A DNA stretch of 64,000 nt, taken from NCBI GenBank assembly GCA_021234155.1, contig JAJEKV010000021.1:15139563-15203562 (forward strand), in the 5' to 3' direction. Below the pieces are notes generated by a model. It was given only the letters and a program-made list of their open reading frames with translations, was not told where the DNA came from and searched no databases. The stretch is from Isoetes taiwanensis. Lineage: Eukaryota; Streptophyta; Lycopodiopsida; Isoetales; Isoetaceae. This document shows, in pieces, positions 12,019 to 25,090 of the stretch (position 1 is the first letter of the stretch; every line of letters starts with the position of its first letter). The position numbers and the translations under genes are program-made.

Positions 12019-12880
12019 GAAGGAAGTGAAGTGAAGTGTATTATTCCAGCTCTTTTTAGAGACCACTGTGCTCCATGAGACGCCTACAAAAACATTTTCA
12101 AAATTAAACATAATTTCATGCATGACCCCTCATACAAGAAAGGTTCATCACGCCTCCCTTCTTCTTCTTCATCACTAAGAATATCTCTCGAATTTTACAA
12201 GTGTTTCTCTTCATTTGCGCATATCTATCAAAAAGCTCGTAACCTCGTTGCTTGGTCGGGCGAAAAGAAAGTCCGGATACTCATATTCCCAAACCAAATC
12301 TACTGTACGATAGCTTGATATGGCCGACACCGAGAATCACATGCTTCTGCCTTCAACTTCGCTTGCCCTACGTACCCACAAAGCCTATGTTCGTGCAATT
12401 TTATCCATCCGGCCGACTTACATTAAGGTGGTGAGCACTTAACCTCATTCGCAAATTACCCGCTCTTCCTCATGGAAATATTTTCATTCAAGTACCCCAT
12501 CCCTTGCGATCGGATTCATCTTTTTCCCCAGAGTGCATCATTTTCGTGTCGGGCCTAGCCAGCCCAAATTCGTTCATCAATCGCTTTCTCAGAACCCATT
12601 CTCGAACCCTTTTCAAGTTCCGCCTCTAGCTCTTCAATGTCTAACTCCCACTTTCTCACCCCTACTAATTCTTACCTCATATGAATACCAACCTTTATCA
12701 AACGCCTCCCTTTAAAGCCAACCGCGGGAAGCTACCTCAATCAAGGCCAATTTAATTGCTTTTAAATATGTTACATATTGGCATAAGGTCTCACATTCTA
12801 ATGGCAAAGATGCCACACTCACCTAACATCATTTCAGAGCAGGTCTCCAGATTCTTTACTTCAAGCCTCCAAGATGTGAG
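12016..12880. other. Gene-free stretch, nothing recognised
   Basis: Nothing coding is recognised. It may include the 3' trailer of the minus-strand LINE that follows, but no poly(A)/poly(T) end was found. Confidence 0.4.
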
Positions 12881-12894
12881 AACTCTTTTGTACC

Positions 12895-14290
12895 TTTTCA
12901 CTTTTCATAGTTCAGTGAGGGGATAAACCCGGCCCCTGCACCTCACACCCATAGCACCACCGCTTGTACCTCTAACTTTAAATAGCATCCTTTCAAAGCA
13001 AAATTCCATATATCCGCTTTTGCACATTTTCTTTGTATTGCAAAAGGCTTTAAGCCCGCATTGATCCCTTCCTGCCCACTGCCTCGATTCCATCTAAAAT
13101 TCCATTCACCATAATCCCCGCGATAATATATGCTGCGTAAATCTCCCACTGATTACCCTTATAGAAGAAAGCATAATTTTAATGTTGTCCCAAAATTACT
13201 GCATTTCGGTCTTACTCTCGTGATGCATTTGTAACCCTTTTACTATCGCAGCACCCCAATGCATCCGTGATGTCTCAAAGATCCCTTCCTTTGTTGCGGT
13301 AATCAATGCAATGTCATCAGCATACAAAGCAGCAAGAAACAACATAGCCACCAAGTATAGTTCCTTCCCCCAATATTCCCTATCCACTCTTCCGCTCATC
13401 AATGAATATACCAAAGAGAGTAGGCTATGACAAGGGGTTTAACCCCAATGTTACCGGGACCACTGCTCTTGCATTTCAACAAATGGAGTGGACAATTGAA
13501 CCAACACTCTGTTCATACAACAATCTCACCGCCTCCCTACTCTTTTCTTCCTCGGGCACCCTTTATCCGCTCCAAAACTAATCCATAAATTGTCTCTACA
13601 ACCTGTGATTGTGCCTTAGTGCAATCCATGAAAGCAAGAAATAGAGGTTTCCGCGCTCCCTAACAAAGATCTATCATGGCTCTAAAAGTGACAAGATGAT
13701 CTATTGGGGATTTATTTGGCCTCGAATCCCGCCTGCCCCTTTGGCTCTAACTCTTTTCTTCTCGCCCAAGTGCTAATCTTATGTTCTACAATAGTAGCAT
13801 ACAACTTAGCAAACAAATTCATCAAACCATAATCATTCTAAGAGTTGCTAGGTCCTCCTTATCACCACTTGTGTGTATCTAAGACCACCGTTAACTTGCC
13901 ATGACGTAGGAAATCCTTCTTTACTACCGCATTGAACATTTTTGTGAGAATCTCCACCATATGATACCGCCCACTTCAAAAGCTCTGGCTACTGCACCGC
14001 AGAGTCCGCCGCCTTCCGTTAGCCAACTTGCCAAGTCCCCATCGTGACATCATCCTTTACAACACGACACATTGCCTATCTTGCCCATCATCCGGGTCAT
14101 ATGATATAGTTTCTTTTATCCGCCAATCAGATCCCCAAATTTGCAAGTATGATGCATCATGTTACTTTAAGTTTCTTCCAAAACTTAGATTAGCCAACAA
14201 CTCTCCAACTAATTCTTCCGCTTTTTTGCAAAAAGCCCTTTTCTTTGCCTTGACAAGTTTTTAAACTTCTTTATTAGTCACATTGCATCT
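12895..14290 (-). pseudogene. LINE (non-LTR) reverse transcriptase, frameshifted remnant
   Basis: On the minus strand the region carries the ordered blocks of a LINE ORF2 reverse transcriptase. FPTSWQVNGGL lies near 13,900. NLFAKLYATIVEHKIS with KGQAGFEAK lies near 13,830-13,715. KPLFLAFMDCTKA lies near 13,650-13,610. PTLFGIFIDE precedes the catalytic LYADDIALI, whose YADD codons are at 13,313-13,324. The downstream thumb-like block includes YLKLEVQAVVL and GCEV (near 12,985-12,945). A Lys-rich helix with FCKKAEELVGELLANL near 14,230-14,160 fits the linker between endonuclease and RT. The blocks alternate between frames and contain stops, so the element cannot encode an active enzyme as written. 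This style of RT occurs in LINEs of algae and early land plants as well as others, so I do not use it to name the host. Confidence 0.85.
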
Positions 14291-16580
14291 CCCGCACAGC
14301 TTTATAATCGCAGATTCTCTCTTTACATTCCATCAAACCACCCATTACAAGGTAGTCCTTTTCACCGCTGGCCCGAGGAAAACATTCATGTGCAACATTA
14401 AGCAACTGGTGGCGGTCAAGAGAGCTTATATCTTCCGCCTCCCTGCCACAAAATAATTTGCGTGACATTTATCTTCAAACATGCTAAGATATAGGTCCTC
14501 CTTCCTCCACTATATGTATATCACCGAGATCTCATGATCCTCGGTCACGCTTAACCTAACTCCTCGCGATTCTTATAGAAGCAATAATGGGGACATGATT
14601 CCATCTACCTTTCATCCATAATACTCACATACATGACTTCATCTATCACTAGATGAGCTATCGTAATGAAATAATCCATCATAATTTTACCACTTGCATG
14701 TACATTTGTCGTAATTCTAAATTTCTTGTCCCATTATACACCAACAAATCTAAGTTAACGTATTATATGTAATAATGTTGTTCCCATAGGTGTGTGGGCC
14801 ATTGGTCCGTGTCCATAGATACCTATTCCAACCTATGTCATTCTCGCTTTCATCCGGGGCTTGTTCCATCCACAATGGTTCCTATATGACTTGTTATAGC
14901 AGCCTGTTTCCTCGCACTCACCGCTGAGTCCCCCACAATCACTGGGTCACCTCTCCCATGCCCATAAAACTAGATGCCACATCTTGTTCCAGCTCCCGGA
15001 ATGGATCATCCATATCCAAGTTATAACATAATCGCATGTTTGCCGCTTTAGAGGCGGATAATAATAGCAACTCGCCATATGAATATTTCAATTCTTCCCC
15101 ATCTCAACCCAAATGTACTGCTTAGTGAACTTCACCACTTTCACGTCTCAACTCCGCCTTCCAACATAATGTGCAACTTCCATAACCTCTTCTCCAACCC
15201 TTTATGTTCCAGAGCACGATCAGAATACAAAACCCGGATATCCGGCAGAAACCATATTCTTCATGCTCCCATGTTTCAAGAAAATGCCATGTTCATCGAT
15301 GCAAGAACACTCCCATCGAGCAAATCTTTTCAGTTCAAACGGTTTATGTTCCACGCTTACAACTCGATGGCTCCATCAATCTGAGACTCTGTAATTTTCC
15401 CATTCTTCCAAATGCTTTTGTTGTTCTACGGTCATGAATTTCTCGATTTGCATCTTGCATTTTCTATATTGTCTTTTGTAAGACCTTCGCTTATCCATAT
15501 GTTTTCTCCTCAAGCCGCTCTATTCTCAGAACACCTTAATTCTCGCTATGGCGATTACAAACTTAACAATCAGCATTCCTTGGTTTAGACCCTTGACCCT
15601 GCTCCTCAATGCATCTTCGATTAACTCTAGTTTTCATTTCTGCAAGAAATAGATGAGCAATCTCACTTAGTATTTTCTATTATCAGCCTCAGACCGTAAT
15701 CCTAAGTTCAACTCACGCTCGCTTTTCCTGGTTTCCAGAATGTCATTCATCCTTGTTCAATTATCTGTTCATTTCGATGGTCTCATTACTATCTCCGGCC
15801 TCATCATCAAAAACTTCGTCATGTTCTTTAAGATCATAATCTCATCTTTAAGATTTTTGTTCTCCGTTTACCTCGCCTAAGAGCCACACCCTCTTTTTAA
15901 GCATCCGGTTTATTTTAAACGTACAAAGAACTCAAAATCTGGTCAGCACTTACGCTTCAAAGTCCTTTGGTCGCCTCCCTTGCGTATCCGTCCAGTTGGT
16001 CTCCATCAATCGCATCATCACCATATTCAAATTCTGCCAAGAGCCGCCACAAAACTCAACAAGGGTAGCCCATTCTCACGTAACATGACCCAAACATCGG
16101 CTCTCAAGATTATTCATGAAAGAAACATTCTTGGGCACACCTTCGATTCCGCCAGATCCTCTCTCCTCAGAATGGTGTAAACCTGATTCATTAATCCCAC
16201 CCACCACTTCAATTTTATTGTTAATTCCGACATCGTGAGGCAGATTCAAAGACCGACATTTCTACTTTTTTATTATTTCCTCGAAGCTCCAGATTTAGGA
16301 GCCTTCAAACCATCCTCAGATCACCACAGAGCTTGTGGCCTACATCTGACGATATTTGGTCTCTATGAGCTTTTGGAGTTGGAATTTACTGAATGATCGG
16401 CCCCGCATCTAGAAATCGATGATCTTCGAGTGAACTTTCCCAAGACGGGTCAGCCCCTCAAGATCAAACGTATTTATTTCCCGTGAAGCATCCTCCCACG
16501 ATCTCGCGGATCCAATCTGCACGTAGCCTCCCAGACATTTAAAGCGGACAAAATCGCGACCAAGGCTTACCCAAAATGCT
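14291..16580 (-). other. Probable 5' part of the LINE, endonuclease not proven
   Basis: A LINE reading leftward should have its endonuclease here. Minus-strand fragments near 14,900-14,600 are coding-like in shifting frames, but I see no certain catalytic motif. The plus-strand frames of 101 and 77 codons around 15,080-15,440 overlap each other and are probably shadows. From about 15,500 to 16,580 nothing is recognised. Confidence 0.3.
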
Positions 16581-16599
16581 GTGGCTCCCACGGGAGTGT

Positions 16600-17157
<558 letters not shown>

Positions 17158-18795
17158 GGCTCGAAACATGCCACCCAGGCCTCAAACATGCCAAGGTGGT
17201 TTCAAACACACCAAGGTGGCTCCAAACCATTACACAAGGTGGCTCAAACATGCCACCCTTAAGGTGGCTCCAACATGCCATCACGCCGCTCTAACATTCG
17301 ATGCAGTCTAATATGCCAACGCATAAACATGCCACGTAATTCCACCATGCCACTCAGGTTCAACATTGGCAGTGTCTCAACATGCCACCTAGGCTTAAAT
17401 ACAAGTTGGTCTCCAACATGCCACCTAGGCTCCAACATGCCACCGCGGGTTCTAACGCGACACCTAGGCTCAAACATGATAAGGTGGTTCAAATATGCCA
17501 CGGCCCAACATGCCAACAGGGTTCCAACATGCCAAGGTGGCCTCAAACATGCCACCTAGGTCTAAATTACGACAAGCGTGGCCCAAACATGCCACATGGG
17601 CCTTGTTCATGCCACCCCAGGCTCCAACATGCCAAGGTGGCTCAAACATGCCACGTAATTCCAACATGCCACCTAGGTTCCACGATGCCAAGGTGGCTCT
17701 AACATGCCACCTATAGGCTCAACATGCCAAGGTGGTCTAACATGCCACCGGCTCCAACATGACAAAATGGCTCAAACATGCCACCTAGGCTCCGAACGCG
17801 CTCCTCAAACATGCCATGTCTAACATGCCACCTATACCTAACTTGCCAAGGTGGCTCAAATATACACAATGCGGCTCCAACATGCCACCTAGGTGCTCTC
17901 CAACATTCCTAGGTGGCTCAAACATGCCACTCCAGGGCTCAAACATGCCAGCTCCAACATGCCGTCAAACATGCCACGCCGGGCCCAACGCGCTCTCTAT
18001 AGGCTCCAACATGCCAAGGTGGCTCAAACATGCTTATCATCTAGGCTCAAAATGCCATAGGAAAGCTCCAACATGCCACCCAGGCTCCCAACATGCTCAA
18101 ACATGCCACGCCAGCTCTAACATGCCACCTATGCTCCAACTCTGCCAAGGTGGGTCTTCAAATATGCCATTACGCGGGTTCCAACATGCCAAGGTGCCCA
18201 ATATGGTTTTCAAACATGCCACGGGTCTTCAACATGCCACTCCAGCTCCAAGATGCCAAGGTGGCTCCAAATTGTGCCAAGGTGGCTCAAACATGCCACC
18301 AGGGCTCCAGTGTCTTCAAACATGCCAAGGTGCTCAACATGCCACGCGGGTATTCCAACATGCCACATAGGCTCTAACATGCCAAGTGGGCTCCAAATAC
18401 GTTGTTGTGGCTCAAACATGCCACCTTAGGCTCAAATATGCCAAGGTGGCTCCTATACGGGCTGCGGCTCCAACATGCCATCTAGGCTCCAACGCAAGCT
18501 CAAACATGCCACGTTCAACACCTATGCCCAACCTGCCAAGGTGGCTCAACATATGCCACGCGGCTCCAACATGCCACCTAAAGTTCAGGTCATCATTGCT
18601 GCGGCTCCAACATGCCACCTAGGTCTACATGGCCACCAGCTCAAACACATCGTGGTCTTCAAACATGCCAAGGTATTCAAACATTTCACCTAGGTTCAAC
18701 ATGCCAAGGTGGCTCCAACATGCCACGGTGCCCAAATACGCCATCTAGGCCCAACATGCCAAGATGGCTCGTGCATGCCACTCCAGGGGTTCGCT
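17158..18795 (+). repeat. 19-bp minisatellite array M1
   Basis: About 80 degenerate units run head to tail. Two alternating 19-mers dominate: AACATGCCAAGGTGGCTCA and AACATGCCACCTAGGCTCC. They give a ~38 bp higher-order dimer in the better-preserved parts. Unit length varies by 1-5 bp through indels. The cores GCCAAGGTGGC and GCCACCTAGGC are near-palindromes. Long open frames here (up to 184 codons, repeating the residues CH, NMP and KVA) exist because the repeat lacks stop codons. Indels break the frame between units, so I do not call them genes. Confidence 0.95.
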
Positions 18796-18829
18796 ATACC
18801 AGGGCACCCTAAGTGGGTGACATGGCATG

Positions 18830-20860
18830 CTGTGGCGTAGTCAATCTCTTTGATCAATAAAATGAAAAGATGTCCATCTCTTTGGTCTTTTCCGGGAGTA
18901 GATGGCACTGTAGGTGACATGGCTAGATGATGGTGACATGTGGATATGATGATCAGACTTTATGCAAAGAAATAGAGTGATGTAACCCTAGTGTACCCTT
19001 TTGTAGAGGATTTTGGCAAGCGGGATGTAATAGGAGGGATCTTGGAGAACTTAAAGCTACCGACACCCCTTCCCCAACTCCGAATCTTAGGCCAGATCTC
19101 CCTTGGCGCAGCTTTCACCGCAGGGAGAGGCCAGACCCCGTGAGATGGACCTCAGAAAGGTCAAGGCTGGGCAGCCTTTCCTATCGGGCCTCTTGAGGGC
19201 AATTGCCACTCACCGGAGCCTACACTCTTCAATCAATTCATTGAATCCATCATTCATGAATCCGCCTCGGCGGTGCTCAAAAATCCAAGATCCTCTTCCC
19301 GAGAACTTATCAAACCACGTAAGGCCCCGCTGGGTTGACCAATGAAAACCAAGCGTCTTTGTCGCTCTAGCAAAGATAAAGGCTCGAATGGAGATTCGAC
19401 CGCTTTACGTTCACTCTGGAATGGCTAAATTACCCCTGTGGACTAAGTTACATGGTCATTTCTTGGCAATGAAAGAAACACCTAACCCTTCTTACATAGC
19501 TTGCAGAATTCGCAGCCTCCACCTCCTGGTGTTTCAATTGACTACTTAACGCAGGTTGACATGAGCTCTACTTTGGTGCTTCTTGGAGAAGTTGTGGGTG
19601 TATCTTCTACCCAATTTTAAACTCTGGATCCCTGTGGTAAAGTCGAGCATTTTGAGAGTCCATCGCGTAGTCACTATTTTTGAGTAGAGATTTGCCCGTC
19701 CGCGGTCGTACCTTCTCGAACAGTAACCTTGAAATGAACGCTCGGTTGTTTTATATTCGCTTTCAGATTATTCTCCTTCACGCGATTGTGCAAGATTTTC
19801 GGCCAGACCGACTAGATACACCAAATGTAAACCTGTGGTGTTGCCAGTTATTGAAAGTTAGCTCTGTACTTATGGGGCCTATTAGCTCGCTGTAATTTGG
19901 GGATCGCGGGTCGAAGTTGCGTTTGAAAATATGGAAGCAATAAGGATGGAGGGAATGGGATTTGGATTTATCTTCCTCCCAAGGTGGCAATTAGAAGTCA
20001 AGAGCAATACTTTAAGAGCAAAATTAGTCGATCGATGATGGTTAATAGATTCGAACTGTTATTTCTCAAGCAGAGTTCTATGATATGTTTATAGCAGTAT
20101 TCAGTTTAAGAAAATTCATCGAAATGCTTTTGGGCCTCAAACGAAACCCCACAAATAACCCAGCGAATACACCGAAGCCACGCCAGAGGCCAAACATGGT
20201 CGCTTTTCTTGGATAGTTAGGTGCTTTGTTAAACACACATGCAGAGCTATGGCGCAACCGAATACCAGAGTTTGATTTCCTATTGTATTATCAGCTCCTA
20301 TCGGCTTCATGTTTTCAATTAGAAGTTTCTCAACCATGTCCCAAGTGCAACCGACTAAAAATCCCCTCGACTCTTTCATAACGCGTAAAACCCTTCAATA
20401 AACTCCAGCAAACACACAATGTGGTTTACGCTTCTAAGCTATATCCCAGTCGATTTCAATAAAAATCTTGCAATAAATATTGCGGATTGAGGAGGGTGTC
20501 GACGGCATAACTTTTAAAACCTTCTGGAGGTAAGCCCGCCCTAAAGCCCCTCTCCTCAAAGTGAACCTCAAGCCACCTTAATCTTTGCTAAATCCTCCCA
20601 CCTCCACAAAGCTGCTTAAAGTAGCCCATATTGCGTCCAACACGTTCAATGGAATTCGGCTCCAAGCGAGGTGGTCAGCAGACACTACCATGTAGAGGGC
20701 TTCCAGGGGTTTTTCACAAAACCGATCCTTAGGTAATCTTCGCTGGGTCTTACGCAATAGCGAAGTCGACTCATCTTGTTTCGTACCCTAACGACAAAAT
20801 GCCTTACCAAAAACGTTATTAATAAGTATTTCCCCTGCATGAAGTCCTATCATTCATGTC
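18830..20860 (+). repeat. Module C, copy 1
   Basis: This ~2.0 kb segment recurs at 21,655-23,640. Shared landmarks in order are AATGAAAAGATGTCCATC, TTATGCAA.GAAATA, AAAATCCAAGAT with GAACTTATCAAA, GTTGACATGAGCT, CCGACTAAA, GTAAAACCCTTCAATAA, and a final ATAAGT.TT..CCTGCAT block. Its last ~450 bp (20,400-20,850) also resembles part of the 59-64 kb satellite. It starts immediately after minisatellite M1. No protein motif was found. The longest frames are about 80 codons and not conserved in copy 2. Confidence 0.8.
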
Positions 20861-20864
20861 TACA

Positions 20865-21640
20865 TGGTACGTTTGAGCCACCTTTGGCATTTTGATTACC
20901 CTGGCATGTTGGAGCCCAGGGCATGTTGAGCCACCAGACAGTTTCACCTTGGTAATGCTCTGGAGCCCAGGTGGCATGCAGTTCGCGTTTGCGACACTGG
21001 GCAATGTTGGTTTTGCGCACATACGCCGGCGTATCTCAAACACGCCATGGTTAGCCAAATACGCCGTAACACCAGGGTTCCATTGAATACTAAGGTGTAT
21101 TCCAACAAGTGTCACCGAAGTTTCCAAATACGCTGGCACCATGTCACCTAAGCCCCAACATTTTGCCAGGTGGCTCAAACACGCCACGCGGGCCCCAAAT
21201 ACGCCACCTTAGGTTTCCCAAACATTACCGAGTCCAAACATGCCAAGGTGGCCTCAAAGATTAATGCGGGTTCCGCAAATACGCCACCCAGCCCATAACG
21301 CGCCAAGGTGTATTCCAACATTACCGGGCCCAAACATGCGTATTCAAACACGCCAATGCAATCTGGCAACATGCCAAGGTGGGAGCTTCAACATGCCACC
21401 TGTATCTCCCAACACGCCAAGGCGGCTCAAACATGCCACTTGCGCCCACCCAGGCCCAACATTACAAGTGCGGTTCCGCCACGTACGCAAACGCAATGTG
21501 CCATCTAGGCCCAAATTCACAAGGGTGGTCTTCAAACATGCCAAGGTGGCCTCAAAACACGCCACCTTAGGCCTCAAAAATGCCAATGCGAAAGCCCAAC
21601 ATTGCCGCAGGGCCCAAATACGCTGAGTGAAAGTCATACG
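20865..21640. repeat. Minisatellite array M2, switching orientation
   Basis: The first ~150 bp reads in reverse (TTTGAGCCACCTTTGGCAT, CTGGCATGTTGGAGCCCAGG). From about 21,040 the array turns forward. Many forward units carry TACGCC or CACGCC where M1 has CATGCC, so this block is a diverged subfamily. The inversion point near 21,030 could fold into a hairpin. Confidence 0.9.
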
Positions 21641-21654
21641 ACGGTGGGGCACTC

Positions 21655-23640
21655 CAGTCGAAAGAGATGGTACGCCGGGCAAGCAAGATTAAGATTTTGA
21701 TCAGCAATGAAAAGATGTCCATCTTGGTCTTTCATCAGTGTTGGTAACCTTTGCTGAGATGAGGATTGGACACAGATGATCTGATTTTTATGCAAGAAAT
21801 ATGGCATCCCTTTGGAATTTTAGTAGAGGAGCTCGCAAGGGATGGAATGAGGGATCCAGGTTAACACCTCTTTCCGTCGAATAAAGCCGTATCTCATACG
21901 CCATCGGGAGGGGATAGAGACCGAAAGGTTAATGAGGTAGTTTCAACGCCTTCTGGGAGGGCAATGCCAATGCCCTCTCCGAAAGTTGTCTCCTATCCCA
22001 CCACTGAATCCACCGCTCAAGTGTTCATTGAAGCAGTTCAAAATCCAAGATTGCCCGGAACTTATCAAATTCATAAGCATCTCGCGAAGTCGCCATCAGA
22101 AACTAAAGCGTTTTATCGTCGCATGTAGGTTCAAATGGAGATTCAATCAGCCATGTCGCCCTTTAATGGTGAATTACCCTACCCCTGGTGGGACCAAGCT
22201 GCACCTGGCCATCAAGGGCGTAAACAAAGAAAACACGAACACATGGCAAGATCTAAACCACCTCTGTGTGGCCAATTGACTACCTAAACGTGTTGACATG
22301 AGCTACTGCACTTGGAGAAGGTGGTCAGCCCATCGCAAACTGGTTCTATGAAGCATACCCATCCGCAGTCAAGCGGCCTTGGAGACCTTGGGGAGAACTA
22401 CGGAAGCGATGTCCGCCTGATCAACACTCTTCACGCAAGATACAGGAAACTTTCGCTCCATCTCTATCTTTAGATATGGCCTCCGAATATAACCATGTTA
22501 GCTGAAGGCTTTACGCGAGGATTTGCTAGATTATGGAAGTCGCGAGCTAGTGCAGCTGGCCGGTGAATTGATGGACAGTTTGGATGATATTCGGCGCGTG
22601 GCAAATTATAAGTCAGACGTTTTGGCAGCATAAGGCCTGGGATCGTTTCCAGATGACCAACAGATTCAAATTTTCAGTTGCCATGAAAGTCAAGATGTAA
22701 TGTTTGTAGGTACATTTGAGATCAGAAATCTTCGCTCATTTTTAGCCTCCCAAAACAAAACCCTACAATAACCTAGCAAATAATGGCTTCATGCTTCTTT
22801 AAAGGTAAAAATGGCTGCTTTTCTTGATAACTAGGTGCACCTTTAAGCCACATGCACATGGAAACTCATGGCAACTCAAATAATAGTAGTGTTTGGATCG
22901 CATTGGCCACCGAATGATTCCCAAACAATTTTGTCACGAAATGCGCTCTTTGACTTCTAATTGCCACTAATCGAGGAGGATGAATCCAAACCCCATTCCG
23001 CTAGCTCCTATTGCTTCGGTTTCAACTACAACTTCGACCATGTCCCCAAGTGTGCACCGACTAAAGCGAATCCTCCATAACGTAAACCCTTCAATAACCC
23101 AAGAACACACATGGTTTACGCCGGAGGCCATATACTAAATATTCGCCCGTGGTCTTACCTAATGTCATCATCGTGAGGGAGGTCATGAGGCGTAAGACTG
23201 ACTCCTTAAACCTTCCGTGGCTAATTCGACCTTCTTTGAAGGCCCCCGCCACTATCGCAACCTTCCTAATTACAAAACCGAACTGACTAATAGACTCAAA
23301 ATGTCGACATTACCCGAGAGTAAGTTTTGTGTGTGCGCGTAGACCACCTTTCCAAGAAGTACCAAAGCAGCTCCGCGTCCAAATCAAGTTTGTAGTCAAT
23401 TAGCCTAAGAGGCATAAGAAATACCGCCATGCAGAGGGTTCGCTCTTCATGCTGCAAAACGACCGTAACTTGGTCCTTAGGGTAATTTTGCCATTTCTAC
23501 TAAACGAAGTAAGTCATCGACTTCCATTCCTCGAAGTCTTGTAATTTGCTTAAACGACAAACACTTGGGTTTCTATGGTCAACTCCAGACTGGTTTGATA
23601 AGTTCTCCTGCATTACGATCTTTCAGATTTTGAAACATGC
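21655..23640 (+). repeat. Module C, copy 2
   Basis: This is the direct duplicate of 18,830-20,860, again placed right after a forward minisatellite block. Clear matches include the AAAAGATGTCCATCTTGG start, TGCTTTTCTTGATAACTAGG (C1 has the same with one or two changes), CATGTCCCCAAGTG and ACACACATGGTTTACGCC. The distance between matching points grows from about 2,610 to over 2,800 bp along the module, so both copies have gained or lost segments. No intact coding region was seen. Confidence 0.8.
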
Positions 23641-23649
23641 TCGTGAACG

Positions 23650-24060
23650 GATTCAATAAGGATAGGGAAACCGAGCTCAAAGGGGGCATTACATTTGCCT
23701 TCCCAATGGAAATACCGCGTGAAAGGTCGTGATCGGCAATCTTTCCGGCGGGTCCCACTCTTTGGGTCTAGCCTCCCTCCGTGAGGAAGCTCTACGAAAG
23801 TCCGGCCCGTCTCGGGATTTAGGTAGCAAGGTTTTAAGTCTCTTCAAGATCCCCCATTCTATCCATTGCCAAACCCCACCAAAATCCAAAGGTTATCATA
23901 TTTCTAGCATAAATTAAGTCCCAGTCATCATGTCCATGTCACCACCATCTAGCTATACACCCAAAATATGCCATCTAATGAAAAGACTCAAAGGGGACAT
24001 CTTTCATTTTGGCCTAGTCGAATTGGCCTTGCTTTACTTTACTAGCATGCCAGCGTCAAC
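23650..24060 (-). repeat. Module C fragment, inverted copy 3
   Basis: Read on the minus strand this reproduces the first ~400 bp of module C. Landmarks are AGATGTCC, GTCTTTTC, TAGATGGCA, GCTAGATG.TGGTGACATG and GGGGGATCTTGAAGAGACTTAAA. It abuts the end of copy 2 on the left and leads into a reverse minisatellite unit on the right, preserving the minisatellite-module C junction in mirror image. Confidence 0.7.
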
Positions 24061-24094
24061 ACTTGGGAGGTAAGCAGGTGATGATTTAGATGCC

Positions 24095-25090
24095 CAGGTG
24101 GTACGTTTGAGCCACCTTGGCATATCAGAGTCGCTGTGTCATCAGTTGCTTCCAATATTACCAGGGTTTACCACCTAGCTTCAAACATGCCAAGGTGGCT
24201 CAAACATCGCGATATCGATACAGAAGCCTCTAATACGCCAAGGTGGCCTTCACATTACGTTACCAAGGCTCAAACAGTTGTGGCCCGTTCATGCCATGCA
24301 AAGTCGCAACATGCCAAGGTATTTAATCATGCCAGTTGGTTCAAACACGCCAAGATTTACCAACACGCCCACCCAGGCCCTAACATGCCCCCAGGCCCAA
24401 TACGCCGTGGCATTAACAGCCACCTAGGCCAAACATTGTATTCAAACATGCCACTCCAGGCCCGCAAACACGACAAGGCAGCGTTGATTCATCTTGGAGA
24501 CGCTTCCGAGCTCAATTCTTGGTACGCTCTGGTTTGAAAGGCACGTTGGTTCCAGTACGCCGCATTTACAGTTTGGATCACCCTACTGCTCTGAGCCGAG
24601 TGGCACGCCTGGTTTCACCCTGGCAATGTTGGTTTTAGCATGTTGTGGAGCCCACGCAGAGGCTTGAGCTCACCCTATACGTTGGTTTTAGGGAATGTTG
24701 GAGCCCCAGACGGCGCATGTTTGAGCCTAGGTGGCATGTTGGCTCAATGTTTGGCATGTTTGCAAAATTTAATTCCTTACACGGCCCCGCATGGCATGTT
24801 AGAACCGCTGCGGCAGTACGCTTCTTGAGCCGCCTTTAAGGTTGAAGCCATCTTAGTGGTGATGCTCTGAGCCACCTGGCACGTTTGAGCCCAGTGGTGA
24901 AGGTTTGCTTCACCTTGGCATGTTTGATTGGCAGAGCCAGTTTGAGCCACCTGGCATGTTGGAGCCTTGTGGCATGTTGGGAGCCATTGCCTGTTTCACC
25001 TTGAAGTACGCTGGTTTCAGTGCGCTGTTTGGTTCCTAATTTGCATAGTTTGAGCCACTCGCATGTTGGTGCCTGTGGCATCCACAAAAT
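24095..25090. repeat. Minisatellite array M3 with two orientation switches
   Basis: A reverse unit at 24,100-24,140 is followed by forward units (24,180-24,480), then reverse units from about 24,545 to 25,080 (GGCATGTTGGAGCC and GTTTGAGCCACC repeated). The transition at 24,480-24,560 is irregular. Confidence 0.9.

Noticed and set aside
17816-18370. 184-codon plus-strand open frame and its neighbours in the minisatellite
   Set aside because: The repeat unit happens to lack stops. Units change frame through indels and the implied peptide is a permutation of the repeat.
17158-18795. CRISPR-like array
   Set aside because: There are no unique spacers; repeat units abut each other and vary continuously. 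The host is a plant.
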